A stretch of 64,000 bases of DNA from Camillea tinctor (taxonomy: Eukaryota; Ascomycota; Sordariomycetes; Xylariales; Xylariaceae), in NCBI GenBank assembly GCA_022578605.1, contig MU394069.1:434001-498000 (forward strand), written 5' to 3'. Of the stretch, positions 1 through 12,551 are shown one piece after another (position 1 is the first letter of the stretch; each line of letters begins with the position of its first letter). A model generated the notes under the pieces. It did not search any database. It was given only the letters and a program-made list of their open reading frames with translations, and had not been told where the DNA came from. The translations under genes were made by a program, and so were the position numbers.

Positions 1-3000
1 GGGGGGCCGGTTTAGACGAGGTTTATCCTGTTCACCTTCAAGTTTGCCCGACTGACGCTCCGAAGTCAAGGCATGGATATCCTTGAAACCATACTTGAAT
101 GAGGATTAACTGCGCTTCATATGTTATAGTCGCCGAGAACCGCGTGATCCTACATCAATATGGCGGAAGTTTGAACAGCCTCGGGCTCACCATGAGCTAT
201 GTTGGTCGGTGAATTTCACCGATGAGACTAGTAAGACATCCGTAATCGGTAGAAACTGCCGGCTACTTACCCGGATGAAGGGCTCCGAGCCCCATCGCAG
301 ACCAACTTTCTGTGTGTGCTGCCCTTTGGAGATAATTCGGCTTGGGGCATGATGATTCCTTTAATTTTCGTCTATTAGATACCTATGCCGATGGATGGGT
401 TATCTTGATGCGCCACGATATACCGTAGTTCAGTGAGATAAAGCCTACAGATCATATGAGTTGAGTCGCAAATCAGACGTCGCCGACTCGTATAACAACA
501 TCGGATCACGATCGCCGGCATCGGCTGGTTAGGACTTTGGAGGTTTAAGCCTGGGAACCACTCTACTTGGCCAGAGAACACGCCAAGTAATGCGGCCCCG
601 GCTGCGTTTGGCGAACGTGACAATTTAATCATGATCGCTTCCCGGACAAATACCTTTATTGTTCCCGTGATTTGAGCCCAACCGGACAGGGTATTCGAGA
701 CAACGTAGATATCAGAATCCATTATATCTAAGGATTACATGGCAAGAATAGGTAGGCGTGTAGGGAAATTGTCCGAGTCGCTTGGCCCAGCGGAGCGCGA
801 TATCGAGTCACCATCCCTAATTCGTGCGGAATGAGAACCATCCTAACCGGAATAGTAATCCGCGACGAACTCGAAGAGGAAGCTCGATACCAGCTCAGAT
901 AAAAAATGATTCGGGGGATAAGGAGCCCATCGGCTCGCTACACAAAGGACGAGGCCATTGCTGATGCCGATATATGAGGTTCCACGACGTGACTGCCGAT
1001 AACATCACGGGAGCGAATTGCCGTTAGCGTTATACGCCCCAGCCTCCTCTTAACTCTGCTGATGACAGACGGCGTAGTATCCAACTCTATACTCAGGCAG
1101 GATGAACAGGGGCTTTGAAGCACAGATACGCTCAGATGACCATGCAAGCCTAGGTTCCGTATCACGCAGCCAACCTGTTCGCCAAGACTGATATCTCAGA
1201 AGATACGCAGATAGCTTGAGAGGGCTTAGAGAAACTATGACCTAGTTATACTCTCCATAGCAGGTCAATATATCTTGTGAATATTTTCTCCAAGGAACAA
1301 AGTGTGGGCATGGTCATTGAAAATGGGGAACAGACCCGGTCATTACCGTAAGAGAGTGGGTTGAAATATAGTTTCAACTTCCTAATAGACCTCAAACATC
1401 GATGGTTCGATAGGTTGGCGGACAAGGGTAGCTATGAATAGCTTCGAGGATGGGGGCCGCAGGGAGCCAGACTTGGTACATATGGGGGATCTCCCTGCAT
1501 GTCAACACCGACTACTGTATATCGACGGTTAAATCTCCTTGCATCCCGGCTGCCCAGTTCCAGTCCCCACCAAACCAGCAAGGAGAGACCAGGGGGGGGA
1601 TCGAATTACCATGTCAATGCCAAGTAGTAACTCAAAGCCATAGACCAGACAATAAGCTCTACTAGGCCTCGATGGGAATGTGGAATGTGATTTTGTCTTA
1701 ACATAGGTACATATAAAAAAAGATGTAATTTGTTTTTTTCCTTGAGAGACACCTTGGTGTAAGTACGCCAAGAACGCCTAGCTGCTCGTATTGCTTTCCA
1801 AATAGGTTGCACTTCTTTGCGGGCAAATATCCTGTATAGGATGCTTGGCTAGGAGGGCTAGATTTAACCTTGAATCAGTGTATGAGATTCCCCTACCTTG
1901 ATGGCCACCTGAATATGGGCCTAGCCAACCCGTCCTAGCGGGACCGAGGAGGCGCATCTTACGAGAATCTCTGTGGGTCTATAAAACATGTAGGTAGGCT
2001 AGGTGCTCTGAAGGATGACGCATATGCGGGATGTAAAAGCCGATCTGGAATCTTGAAGTGATATTTATTGGAGGTTAGGTAGGGAGGGGTCCTATGTATG
2101 ATACAAGGGGGGGGAGGAAGGGGGAGTTCAAGCTCAGTGGTGTTGAAGTGCATGCGGCGCTGTCTAACCTAGCTCGATGCAATGCAGCCGGATACGACGA
2201 CGTTTCCTGGATGTGGGGACTGACTCGAGATATTACATTCGTGTAGTTGGTGCATGCGATTATGTGAAAACGAAAGAATCATGGGTGTGATGGTGCTGAC
2301 ATTAATCAAAACTGTCATCGAGATTGGTCAAGAAAAGATAACCTAAGAAAAGTGAGGTTGATGCTGTAAGTGAGGAAGATGTATTTGGTTGCGAGGGCAA
2401 TGGTGGGGGGATTAACCTAGGTACATACCCAGGTAAGTCCTAGGTAGGTATTCTAATAAAAAAGAAAAGAAAGAGAAGAAAAAGGAAAAGAAAAAGAAAA
2501 AAATACCTGGTTAGGTAGGTCCAGCCACTTACCTATAGTAACTTAAGGTTTATTAGGTACTGTAGGGGACTTGGTTTATGATCTAAGTTCGTGTAGTGTA
2601 AACACATACTATGTAGGTATAAGTGTATGTACTTGTACTTGTATAACCTACTAGAAGGTTGTGAGAGCACGCGTTACTTATACAGAGAAAGCTGCCCCGC
2701 GTTTCCAATGTAGTGGTGCCATCACCCCTCCATCCCTCCATCCACCCCTCCAAACTCCATCTAACCTAGCATCATCTCCAAAAGAAAATATTGAATTAGC
2801 CAGTAACCGGGGTCCCTAAGGTTCTCTCATAAGCATTATTTTTTTTTCTTCCTAGTCTCCACGCTTTTTATATAGGTACCCAACTTCAAGGTACGTTCAC
2901 TACATATTCATATTCATATTCTTCCTCCCCTTCCCCATCCACTTCTCTACTCCTCCTCCTCCCCACCCATCTTCCACCCCCCCCTTTCACAACATCATCC

Positions 3001-3561
3001 GTCGGCTGCATGTACCAATCCGCACCTCACATATTAATATTAATAACAGTTTCTGTTTAAGATCGATGAATCGCTGCATCTTCTCCTGCAGGGGGAATTC
3101 GGGAACGACGGTGGATGTGTTGGTTCTATTAAATTTTACCTAACCACCTACCCAAACAAATCACGATTCACCACTCGCATTAAATTTTCTGTACCCTCCC
3201 TTGTCTTCCCGGCTTGGCCTTCCGATACTAAACCTATTCATAGAAGCAGGTCTTCGATTCGAGACCTTCTAACCATTCAACCCTTGTCTACACTACACTA
3301 TACTATACCAGAATATCTGGTCTGGTCTGACCTGACCTGATTTTCTTTCAACAACTCAAACTTATTATTGTTTTTTTTTCTTCTTCTTTTCGTTCTACCA
3401 ATTCTCTGCATATTCGTGTAGTACCCACTCCTATTCCGGACTGTCGAATCTGAACTATCATCAAACACCACGTGGTATCGACCCCTGTCGGCTTGACCCG
3501 CTGAGTCCTCAACCAACGCTCGTGTGACTCGCTGGGTTACACCACAGGAACATACTCAACA
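1..3561. other. Intergenic, no supported gene
   Basis: No open frame here has recognisable family sequence or a convincing spliced extension. The first 1.5 kb has balanced composition and could hold the worn remains of a gene continuing off the left edge, but I could not identify one. From about 1.7 kb the DNA is typical fungal intergenic sequence: a purine-rich run near 2456-2505, several copies of the TACCTAGGTA-type palindrome (about 2414-2445), and pyrimidine-rich tracts from 2840 to 3460. The last part is probably promoter and 5' UTR of the F-box gene. Confidence 0.6.
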
Positions 3562-5424
3562 ATGGCTGAAAACGGGGCTTCACAAGCCAGCACTAGCCGG
3601 GCGCCAGGGCAAGATGGGTCGGATGTGATCAACAACGCCCAAGGAACCGAGGCGGTAGGGAGCGGACCGAAGACTTCAGTCACCCTAAATGCCCCAAACC
3701 CCGCCGTCACTTATGGTCGTCTCAACCCGGAGATCGAAGAGAATGTCGCTATAGTCGAGACTGTCTCGGACGAGGGATTGCGAGGAAACGCTGCCGGTTA
3801 CTACAATATGCTTCCTTCTAAAGGTACTACACCACTCTCTGTCGGTTCCGGCAACAGTAACAGCCAAGGTTCGTCTCTTTCAACCATCCCCCCACACGAG
3901 GTCCCGACAGTGTTCCCAGGCGACGACCCTAAACCCCGGACTGACTGAAGTTTCTCCCTAGGTGAAATTCTCCAAGCTGCTTCTTCTTCGACTTACCGCC
4001 CCAGCTCAGTCAACCTTCCGGCTCTTCCTTCTGAGCTCATAGCCTCCATATTCTCCTTTCTATCACCTCATGAGCTTGCGACTGTATCCCTGGTATGTCG
4101 AGCACTTCGCAGCCATGCCTTAGCCGATATACAATGGCAACGACATGTGTTATCCAACCTTCCAGGAAACCCGATCGCCTCGCCATATCCGTGTAAAACC
4201 TGGCGTGAGCTCTATATCGCCCATGACCCACACTGGTTCCTCACGAAACATAAACTGTGGTTTGGTGATCGGGGGTTGACTGGACAGATGGTGATTGCTC
4301 GGTACGATGCGCGGCGTGGTTGCATTGAGGGTTACCAGCTGTTGGCAACGCGGCGAAGAGATGGCAGCGAGCCTTGGCTTGCCGACGCAACCGTACATAT
4401 CCACTATTTTGAGCCTAACGTCAAGCTTCATCTTGACAAGCCCGTCTTGAAATTTGACGTAGATAGCGTCGACCGTGGAGGTGATAGCGGTTTATCCGGA
4501 GCCCGCCCCTTTTCCTCGGAAAGGCCGATGCATTATAATCGCGGCACTGATCCACGATTCAGCAACTTTCTCCTTGCGAAACCTCTAGATGATGATGCGC
4601 TAGCGACCTTTATGGCGCCTGCCTTTCCGTATGGCCATGTGTGGCCACCACCCACGATCCCTGCGCGTGACCGTGTCATCGGACGACCTAACACAACTAA
4701 TGGGCTTCCACTTGCGCCCCTTGAAGTTTGGGAACCGGTTAAACGGTCCAATATGTCCGATCAGACGTTTAGAATCAGGCTGTGGATGGAAATGGGAATT
4801 CCCACGCTCGGTGTACATTTAGGTGAAGAGTTTGTAACGTACTCGACCCTGGATCCCTCGTTATATACACCGACACCAGAGAAGCCGTGGAGAGGTATAT
4901 GGGTCGGGGATTACAGTGGCCATGGCTGTGAATTCCTTCTCATGAACCAGCCTGACAACCCAGAGGAGGAGGAACAAGAACCACTAGCACGATTTGAGAA
5001 CGAAACGGAAGAACAGTTTCAAGCTCGATTCCAGAACGAGCGGGTCTATCGCGGACGACTGGAAGCCATTAAACTAACTGGTGATCCGAACGTGGCTAGG
5101 GGCGAATATACATTCGTGGCCGACGATTTAGGCGACCAAGGCTTTGTGGGTATGGCTGAGGATCCGCCGTTCCAGGGCGCCAGAGTTGTGAAAAGCAGGG
5201 GCCATATTGCCTCTACGGGATTCATCGATGGTAAAACTTTTATTTCCCCCCATATCACAAATGAATGGTTGAAGATAGATGGACTAATATATTCTTTAGA
5301 TAAGTACATCAAATCGCAACTTATACTGATCTCTCACAACCGATTGGCACAGTATTGGGTCGAGTTTGGTCATATCAGCTTTTTCGAAAGGGTCGACATT
5401 GATAAATTCCTTGTACCGAGATGA
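3562..5424 (+). CDS. F-box protein with FBXO31-like C-terminal domain
   Basis: Two exons (3562..3868, 3962..5424) encode 589 aa. The intron starts GTTCGT, has a CTGAC branch site and ends CCCTAG; splicing keeps frame (G+GT). Residues 1-102 are low-complexity. An F-box lies at about 121-165 (LPALPSELIASIFSFLSPHE followed by a VSLVCRALR-type stretch). Such proteins bind Skp1 and present substrates to an SCF ubiquitin ligase. The C-terminal half has the pattern of the FBXO31/cyclin-D1-binding family: a GIWVGDYSGHGCEFLL core, then an acidic insert, then a GEYTFVADDL...ARVVKSRGHIA...GFIDG segment. The start ATG has a good context (CAACAATGG). F-box assignment is firm; FBXO31 relationship is by pattern recall and should be checked by profile search. 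The substrate is unknown. Confidence 0.85.
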
Positions 5425-6329
5425 TGGAATGGATGAGTAATTAACCTAGGCTAGATTAGGTAGATAATCGGATAATCGTGGGCAAATACTCTACCTAGTT
5501 GTAAGTAAATGAGAATGGCATATTCACCCATTAATTTAGCTGGATCAATATTGTTTACCTACGTGTTTACCTTGGTATCTTCAAAAACCTAGATGAATCT
5601 TCTAAGCCTATCTAATTCTTATCAACGTATGCAATGCAGGCCTACGTAGATAACTTACCTAGGTACCTATCTAATCTAAGTACCCAAGCGTTTGAAGGTA
5701 AAGTCGATAGGAGTGTTAATTCACATGCTAGGAGGTATGCAGGTGTACAAAGACAGGTACCAAGGTACCTAACCAGATCCAATAGTACAAATTAAATTTA
5801 AACCGGAGCTACTCTAAATTAAGCGGTGGTACGTGCGTCCTGTATGACCCTTGCAAGGACCCTATTCTACGTCATGTGCATCATGGGAACTTGACCTTGA
5901 CTTACCTAACAATTCTCGTGCCTTGCGTCCTTTCAACTTTCTAATTACCTTCAACAACCAGTGTACCACATTCTATATTTTGTTTTGTCTCAATAATTGT
6001 CTTGTTTTTCAAGTCTAGAATCGTGCTCGTAGAAACAGTGTACTTGCTAGTACGCACTTCAATTCGCTTCACCTTGCTTACCAGGCTGGGATGGTCAACG
6101 CCAAGGCCACCCAAGCGTACAGAGAATCGAGGACTTACACCCTCAACGAAAAGTGAATAGGTCTCGCTCTATTCATGCGTTAGACATTGAATTTACATTA
6201 AGAGAAAGTACATAAAAGGATCCAGTGCCGGTGCTGGTAGCAGTCTTCTGTTCCAATCTTACATATAAAATCAAGCATCACCAGTGTCACATTGAACCAT
6301 CAACACCACCCACCACCCACCCAGCCACA
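5425..6329. other. Intergenic region between F-box and DUF1769 genes
   Basis: About 0.9 kb, rich in short CCTAGGTA-like palindromes (for example TTACCTAGGTACCTA near 5655). The last 100 bp are CA-rich (repeated CACC blocks), typical of a fungal 5' leader. No gene seen. Confidence 0.5.
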
Positions 6330-7676
6330 ATGGCAGATAAGTACATCATCCAGGTAACAGCCGGGCCAGACTACGATATAGACCAGCACATAGTCGTGCC
6401 CGTGAACACCCCGGACCCCGTCAAGATCAGCTCCGAGCTCATCGACATCGACCTCAACGTCCGCGTGCAGAACTACCAAGGCCTGCCCCGGAACTCCCCC
6501 ACCACCTCCCCCTACTTCTCTCTCGAGCCCCACGCCACCAACCAGGACCAATACAGCATCGCCCTCCGCTTCACCCCCAAGCGGCCTCCCCCCGGCTCCC
6601 GCACCAGCACCAGCACCAGCACCGGCAGCTCTGCCACCGGATCCCGAACCTCCTCGCCGAGCCGGCAGTCCAGCAGCTCTTCCCGCGCATCGTCTCTCTC
6701 CGCGCGCCTCAGCCGCCGCAACACGGACAGCAAGAAGTCGTCAGTTACTAAAAAGCCGTCGGACGCAGGAGAGCCGAGCGGCATCTCGGGCCACGACCTG
6801 CAGTTCGGCAACGACTTCGACCACCCGATCCGCGACCGCCTGCCCCCCGGCTTCGGGTACGCCATGAACATCGTGAAGTGGTGGATCGACCCGGGGCTCG
6901 AGGGCGACGCGTACGCCGACCGCCCGCACTTGTACGGGCCCGCGCTGTCGTCGTTCAACGTGGTGCATGTGGGGAAGGGCGGGCGCGCGGACCCGGAGAA
7001 AGGCGGGCTGTGGTTTGAGGAGGGCGGTGATGAGGAGTGGCGGCAGGAGGTGGCGGGCGCGCCGCAGGGCGCGAAGGAGAGGAAGGCGTGGGCGCTGAAG
7101 GCGCCCGCGAAGGAGAGGTGGGTGTGGGAGTACGGGCGCACGTACTGCGCGGATTTCTTCAATCCGTACCTGGACTTTAAGGAGCTCGCGCTGCGGTTGC
7201 CCGGGTTCACGCTGCCGGTGATGAAGTATTGGGATGGGCAGAGCTTGAGGTAAGATCTCTCTCTTTTCTTTTCCTTTTTTTTCTTTTTTTTTCGAGTCGA
7301 CAACGTAAACGACGCCAACACCTCGTTCTTTTCTCGCAGCGCGAACACCGGAGACCAGAACAAGCAACGGAGGCGCTCACACGCTCTCAGATACGTGCTG
7401 CGCAACCGCTCCACCGCCGACACTTACCTCATCGTCGTGTTCACGCTGTACCTCAGAGAGGATATCGACGAGGACGGGGAGCTGAAACCTGAGGCGAGGG
7501 AGGCGATCGCGCGCGAGAGGCAGGCGTTTATGGTTGGTGGGGAGGTGGAGGAGAAAGGTGAGGGTGAGGGGGGTAATGATAAGGAGGGTGAAGAAGCTAG
7601 GAAGAAGTTAGAGGGCTTGGAGATAGCGAAGGAGAAGGGGGAGGAGAAGACAGGTGGTGATGATGATGTGGATTAA
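6330..7676 (+). CDS. DUF1769 family protein
   Basis: Two exons (6330..7249, 7340..7676) encode 418 aa; the intron is GTAAGA...TTCTCGCAG and joins AG+C in frame. The start used is the ATG in a CACAATGGC context (protein begins MADKYIIQV); an upstream in-frame ATG-like start at 6225 is less likely. After an N-terminal region with a beta-type pattern comes a Ser/Thr-rich linker at about residues 95-150. The conserved block follows: RLPPGFGYAMNIVKWWIDPG, then DRPHLYGPALSS, which is the hallmark of the fungal DUF1769 family. The C-terminus is charged (Glu/Lys-rich). Function of the family is not known to me. GC content is distinctly higher than in the flanks, which creates long antisense open frames that are not genes. 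Confidence 0.85.
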
Positions 7677-8158
7677 GGCGGCATTTGATTACCCCTTGCG
7701 GCATTTTCTTAGACTTCTCCCCCCTTTCTTCTAGGCCTTTGGGAGCTTATTGATTATCATATCATGGGGCGATGCATACGTATAAGTTAGATATTTAGAC
7801 TGGAGAGGCCGGTTACTGGTATACTTAGATACTGGGGGTTTTATTTACTCAGGGGGTGTTATATAAATACAAAAAGCTAGCCTTAAATGATGAAGTATAC
7901 ACGTTTAGTATTAAAATAGAAGGCTCACGCTACCTAGATGTCATTGCTATTATTTCCTGCACGACAACCTTTTTCTGCACATATTCACATTTAGATAGAA
8001 AACCAGGGAGGTCGTATTATGACATTTTGAAAAATCTAATATGTCATTTGTTAAGATAGATAGACATAGGATCGATCCACGCAGGTGTTTCCCTTCTTAT
8101 CTCATTCCCTACCTCACCTCCTGGTGGAATATAATCCCTAATAGACTAGAATTCTGCC
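7677..8158. other. Intergenic, 3' flank and 5S promoter region
   Basis: About 0.48 kb. It holds the presumed 3' UTR of the DUF1769 gene and, at its right end, the upstream region of the 5S rRNA gene. No other feature seen. Confidence 0.5.
8130..8135 (+). promoter_or_regulatory. TATA box of 5S rRNA gene
   Basis: TATAAT begins 29 bp upstream of the first base of the 5S rRNA. In Neurospora crassa, dispersed 5S genes carry a TATA element at about this distance that is needed for RNA polymerase III transcription. The match in spacing is seen directly; its role here is inferred from that precedent. Confidence 0.6.
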
Positions 8159-8277
8159 ACATACGACCATAGGACTCAGAATATTCGGCATCCCGTCCGC
8201 TCTGCCCTAGACAAGCTGGGTACCGCCAGATTAGTAGTTGGGTCGGTGACGACCAGCGAATCCCTGGTGTTGTATGT
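8159..8277 (+). rRNA. 5S rRNA: 5S ribosomal RNA (dispersed copy)
   Basis: 119 nt. The 5' end ACATACGACCATA and 3' end GGTGTTGTATGT pair as helix I over at least nine base pairs. Internal landmarks match filamentous-fungal 5S: ATCCCGTCCGCTCTGCCC, then TAGTAGTTGGGTCGGTGACG (the internal promoter and loop region), then CCAGCGAATCCC. Helix II can form between GGACTCAG and CTGGGTACC with a small internal bulge. A run of ten T residues follows within four bases of the 3' end and should serve as the polymerase III terminator. A TATA box sits 29 bp upstream. The gene is isolated rather than in the 45S repeat, as in Neurospora and relatives. It looks intact and probably functional. Confidence 0.9.
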
Positions 8278-8291
8278 TCTTTTTTTTTTTC
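8278..8291 (+). terminator. Pol III T-tract terminator of 5S gene
   Basis: The sequence right after the 5S 3' end is TC followed by an uninterrupted T run (8281-8290), the standard RNA polymerase III termination signal. Confidence 0.6.
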
Positions 8292-9960
8292 GGTTTTATT
8301 TTTTCGACCCCCTTTTCTTTGTCCCCCTTTTTAGGGCCGCGTAGCTCTTTTTATTTTTTAAAAGGGGGTAAAGAGGGAGGATAGAAAGGAGGAGTGGTAT
8401 CGAATTGGGGATAGGAGACCCCCTGCCCTCGGGTGTATTAGGCTGTGAGGGACCAGGGACTGTTGTCCCTAGTAAATGGCACCTAATCATCATAGTGTTT
8501 GGTTAGCGGTAGTAAGCGAAAGTTAGTGATAGATTGCTGCAAATCTGAATAGATGAACTGAAGTCTCTCATTGGCCACATGTCGGCGATAAAATGACAAT
8601 ATAGTCCTTAATTGCTTAAAGCAATTCAAAGATTGTTGGTTTTAATAGTTTTTGTAAAATACCTAGGTAATTTATATTTATCTTATATAAAGGTTCGTGC
8701 TTTTTAGGTAATGTTTTTAATGTATAAGATTGAATTTTTATATTATTTCATTATTATACATATACTTAGGTATACATATTTATAACATACATAAAGGAAT
8801 ACATTGACTTATATTATAAATAATTGTACCAGGGGTCAATGCTTGGAAGAAAGAGCTATATTTAACTAATAATTCTCTTATAGTCTCAAGAAGTATTAAA
8901 AGTCTAAGTTCTTCCTGATAGCACATTGAGAATTATGCTCCTGTTTATACGTAAATATTCTATCCTGGGGCATCACCATCTTTTTCCAAGTTGGTCATCT
9001 AAACATTCTTCATATGCATCCATAACCAATCCAAATTATCATTCTTTTTAACAGGGTCTTGGCAGTATCCACCTATGACAATAATATGGAAGTCCTTAAA
9101 GGAAACTCCCGGCTTTAAGCATTAATACGTAGTCCGTAGAAGCACCCGGTAGTTTGTAAAATTGCAATACAATTTACAAGAATTATATTGTCACGACGGG
9201 GGTCAGGTTAAGTATAACTAATAGGTAGCAGGAGGAGCATCAGTATGGAGAGGGGCGGGGGCATAAACAAATGATTAGTCCTTTCCAAGGCTATGGGGGC
9301 TAGGGTGTCTTTATATACATAGAAAGAGGCTCGGATTAGTGGCGATGCCCTAGAGGAGGTTGAAGCGTAGAGGCTAGAGCCCCATGGGTGGCTGCTGTTA
9401 TAGAAATGAAATCAGTACAACAACCTTTGTTTCATTTCTTTATCTATTAAAAATAAGGGCATAAATGTATATATAAATTTCATATAACGTAAAGTTCCTT
9501 TAAATTACATCGGGATAAAACAGAAAGCAGCTAATCACAGTCAGACCGATATTGCAGCTGTTTGATGGTATGCTCGGGCGCTGAATAACAGCTTGTTTGG
9601 CTCGCTGCAACGAATCTGCCTAACTCCCATGAGTGAATGTGATTGGGAAACAATTTGCTATCACCTGCATGATTCTACAGCACAGCCCAATTAACTATAT
9701 CACTACAAGGGAATATTGCCTCAAGGACAGATAGTTGACTTCAACCTGATACGCTGCTCACATATGCATGCCACACCAATCTGGACCGTGAGCGGACCTA
9801 TAGGAAAACAAGGCTTCAGAATGCCTTGTAATGTAACAGTGAGAAACCCCTCTTTTCCAGCCTTGCCTGAGCGCTCGCGTCTTAAATAAAAACCGGCACT
9901 CATAGCTTGGTAAATTCAGCGCATCTTGTAGAAAGTCTGTGTGATTTAGTCCTATGAACA
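8292..9960. other. AT-rich intergenic region with possible LTR relic
   Basis: About 1.7 kb. From 8560 to 9190 the DNA is strongly AT-rich and holds no gene. From about 9189 there is a stretch beginning TGTCACGACGGGGGTCAG and containing a TATA-like TTTATATACATAG near 9310. The start resembles the 5' end of fungal LTRs, but no matching 3' end or target duplication was found. The final 250 bp are the upstream region of the NLR gene. Confidence 0.35.
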
Positions 9961-12551
9961 ATGGATCCGCTTCAGGCCTTTGGTCTTGCCGCGAACGTGG
10001 TACAGTTTGTTGAGCTTTCAGTCAAACTTGTGAATGAAGCTCGCGCTGTGTACGACTCCGGCGTGGGAACCACAGCCGGAGTAACAAACCTGGTTGGGAA
10101 GATGGATGCTCTTCAGGCTTTAGTGGTCAGAACATCACAGCCAGTATCAGATGACGCCAAGACTCCGGATCAGGTTGCGCTGGTTAATGTCTCTGGAAAG
10201 GCGCGGCAACTAGCATCCGAAGTAATGGAGCTGTCCGGAAAATTGACGGCGAGTAGTCCAAAGTCGAAATTCGGGGTCGTACGTGTTGTGCTCAAAGCCC
10301 CTTGGTACAAATCGAAACTGGGAAAACTAGAGCAAGAGATTAAAGAGTGCTGTACAGAAATCATCGAAACCTGGAATTTCATGATAAGGTTGGTTGCACC
10401 AGTTGCTCACGTTCTATTGCTGATAATTGTGGCAGTGAAGAGCAGTCCTCGACCTTAAATCTCTTGAAAAGGGAACTGGAAAACCTCGGTGAAGTCAACA
10501 ACGGAGTCCGCCGCACCGTGGATGAAACGAAATCGTCGCTTGATCAGACCATCAACTCAATACAACACCAGATTCAATATCAGAGTGATACGCTTGAGGG
10601 GATCAAGAATAGAATCGACCAAATTTTAAAGACGACGACAGAAACTCAAATCCTCAATGATATTATGAAACGGTTAAGATTTGAAGAAATGCATACCCGG
10701 GAGCTACAGATAGAAGATGCCAATCAACATACGTTTCGATGGCTACTCTACGACGAAGGTGATGAGATCTGGCGGCAATCATTTAAACAACATAAAGAGT
10801 CAAGGTCCATTCATTTGGCTGACTTCGAGTGGGAACTTCATGCCCAAAAAGCGAAACGGATACAAACAAGGTCACGTTTTCTCCGTTGGCTACGATCAGA
10901 TCATGGGCTTTTTTATATCTCTGGAAAGCCAGGATCAGGAAAATCGACTCTGATAAAACTTATCTGTTCAGAAACGAAGACATCGCAGGAATTAGCGGCA
11001 TGGGCTGGAGAGAAGAGGCTCATATTCGCTCGAATTTTTTTCTGGGCTGCTGGAACCGAGGCACAACGGTCCTTAGAAGGACTGTATCGAACAATGCTAT
11101 GGGAGGTTCTACGTGCTTGCCCCAAGCTCGGCAAAGAGGTTTTCCCAAAGTCCTGGGATTCTTCCAAGGCAAATACGGCGGGGAGACTAGACGATGACGG
11201 CTTCTCTATCGCTGAGCTTCGTGCTGCATTTGAACGTCTTGTGGCGAATAAAGAGATCTTCCAGCGCTACAGGATCTGCATTTTCCTTGATGGCCTGGAT
11301 GAGTACAGTGGTGATCACTGGGATATCGCTAAGACCGTGTTAGCATGGTCCCAAGAACCTGACATCAAGATATGTGTAAGCTGCCGTCCTCTCAACCCAT
11401 TCGAACATCACTTTGGGAAAAACGACTCCCGGATACTCCGGTTACACGAGCATACTTGGTCTGATATGCTTGGTCTTATTACGGATGAGCTCTTCCCCGA
11501 TGAGCGATTTGTCGCAGTCAGGGATCAGAAGGACTATGCCAAATTTGAAATAGAACTCGTGACGAAGGCTGAAGGCGTTTTCGTTTGGCTAAGACTTGCC
11601 ATCAGAGAACTTCTTACTGCTCTGGGCAGTAAATACTCCCTCGCTCAATTACAAAAGAGGCTGGCTATGATACCTGGAGGAATGGAAAACATCTATGACA
11701 ATATCCTTGATTCCATCTCGCGTTCAGATCAAGAAATGGCATTCAAAACGCTGCTGGTGTCGTTAGAGCTCCAGAATTTCATGTGGTCTACCCATGCAAG
11801 GTCTGATATCATCTTCTCACTTCTAGACGATCTTGCAGATGCAGATGTTCAGGATCCCACTACGTTCTGCGATAGAACCGTGGATTATGCTCTGACGGAT
11901 GACGAACTCAAGGGACGTTGTGAGACGATCAGAACGCGAATCAACCAAAGGTGCCGCGGCCTGCTTCAGGCCAGCGGAGATGGTTGGTTTTCTGGTTGTC
12001 AAACGTTTAGTCCGTTTCATCGAACAGTTCTAGAACACCTGGGCCAGCCAAAGATATTAGCCAGACTCATAGCTGGGGCGGGGAATTTTGACCCTCGTGT
12101 TTCTTTGGTCTCATGCCACATTCGACTAATCCGAATGGTGGTGTTGGGAGAGAAATATCACCAAAGTCCTTACATGAATTCTGATGACGACTACTATCGG
12201 CTTTGTAGCTCCGTGACATTTATCGCGTTACGAATTTTAATGACGGTTGGGTCAGTCTCCAAGGATTGCTTTGCAACGCTCATTACAAACTTTGGCGATG
12301 CACTTGAAACTCATTTCCCCTCCTTCCAACGGGTAATTAGAAGAGACGAGAGGATTCTACCATGGCCGATAGTAGTCTGGAAGAAATTCCAATTTTCGAA
12401 GCCATTTTTCATGGGCGATGAATCTTTCGAGATGCTATTTGCCAGCTACCTGACTGGACTTCGAGGCCACAATGCGTATGATCTGTGGGACCTCATCTTT
12501 TCGCAGACTAAATATGGATCCCAGATGGCTACACTCTTTTCCAAACAATAA
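9961..12551 (+). CDS. NACHT NLR-like protein with HeLo-like N-terminus, 3'-truncated by a MITE
   Basis: Two exons (9961..10388, 10436..12551) encode 847 aa; the 47-nt intron is GTTGGT...GTGGCAG and joins AG+T in frame. Residues 1-142 (start MDPLQAFGLAANVVQFVELS) match the fungal N-terminal domain of STAND proteins (HeLo-like). A coiled region follows at about 150-215. The NACHT domain carries an intact Walker A, GKPGSGKST at residues 306-314, and Walker B, IFLDGLDEY at about 425-433. Such proteins are nucleotide-driven switches in fungal self/non-self recognition and cell death. The stop TAA (12549-12551) lies inside the left inverted repeat of a MITE, so the last two residues come from the transposon. 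The natural C-terminal part lies downstream (13360-14043). The allele is probably a pseudogene or encodes a truncated protein. Confidence 0.85.

Noticed and set aside
1..1700. Possible degenerate gene at the left edge
   Set aside because: Several short open frames on both strands but no conserved motif or consistent frame; I cannot support a call.
6512..7423. 303-codon minus-strand ORF opposite the DUF1769 gene
   Set aside because: It is antisense to GC-rich coding sequence with clear family conservation on the plus strand; its product is low-complexity.
10347..10436. Unspliced 5' end of the long NACHT open frame
   Set aside because: The natural start is at 9961 with a HeLo-like exon; a 47-nt intron joins it in frame, so the 30 codons before residue S143 are not coding in that frame.
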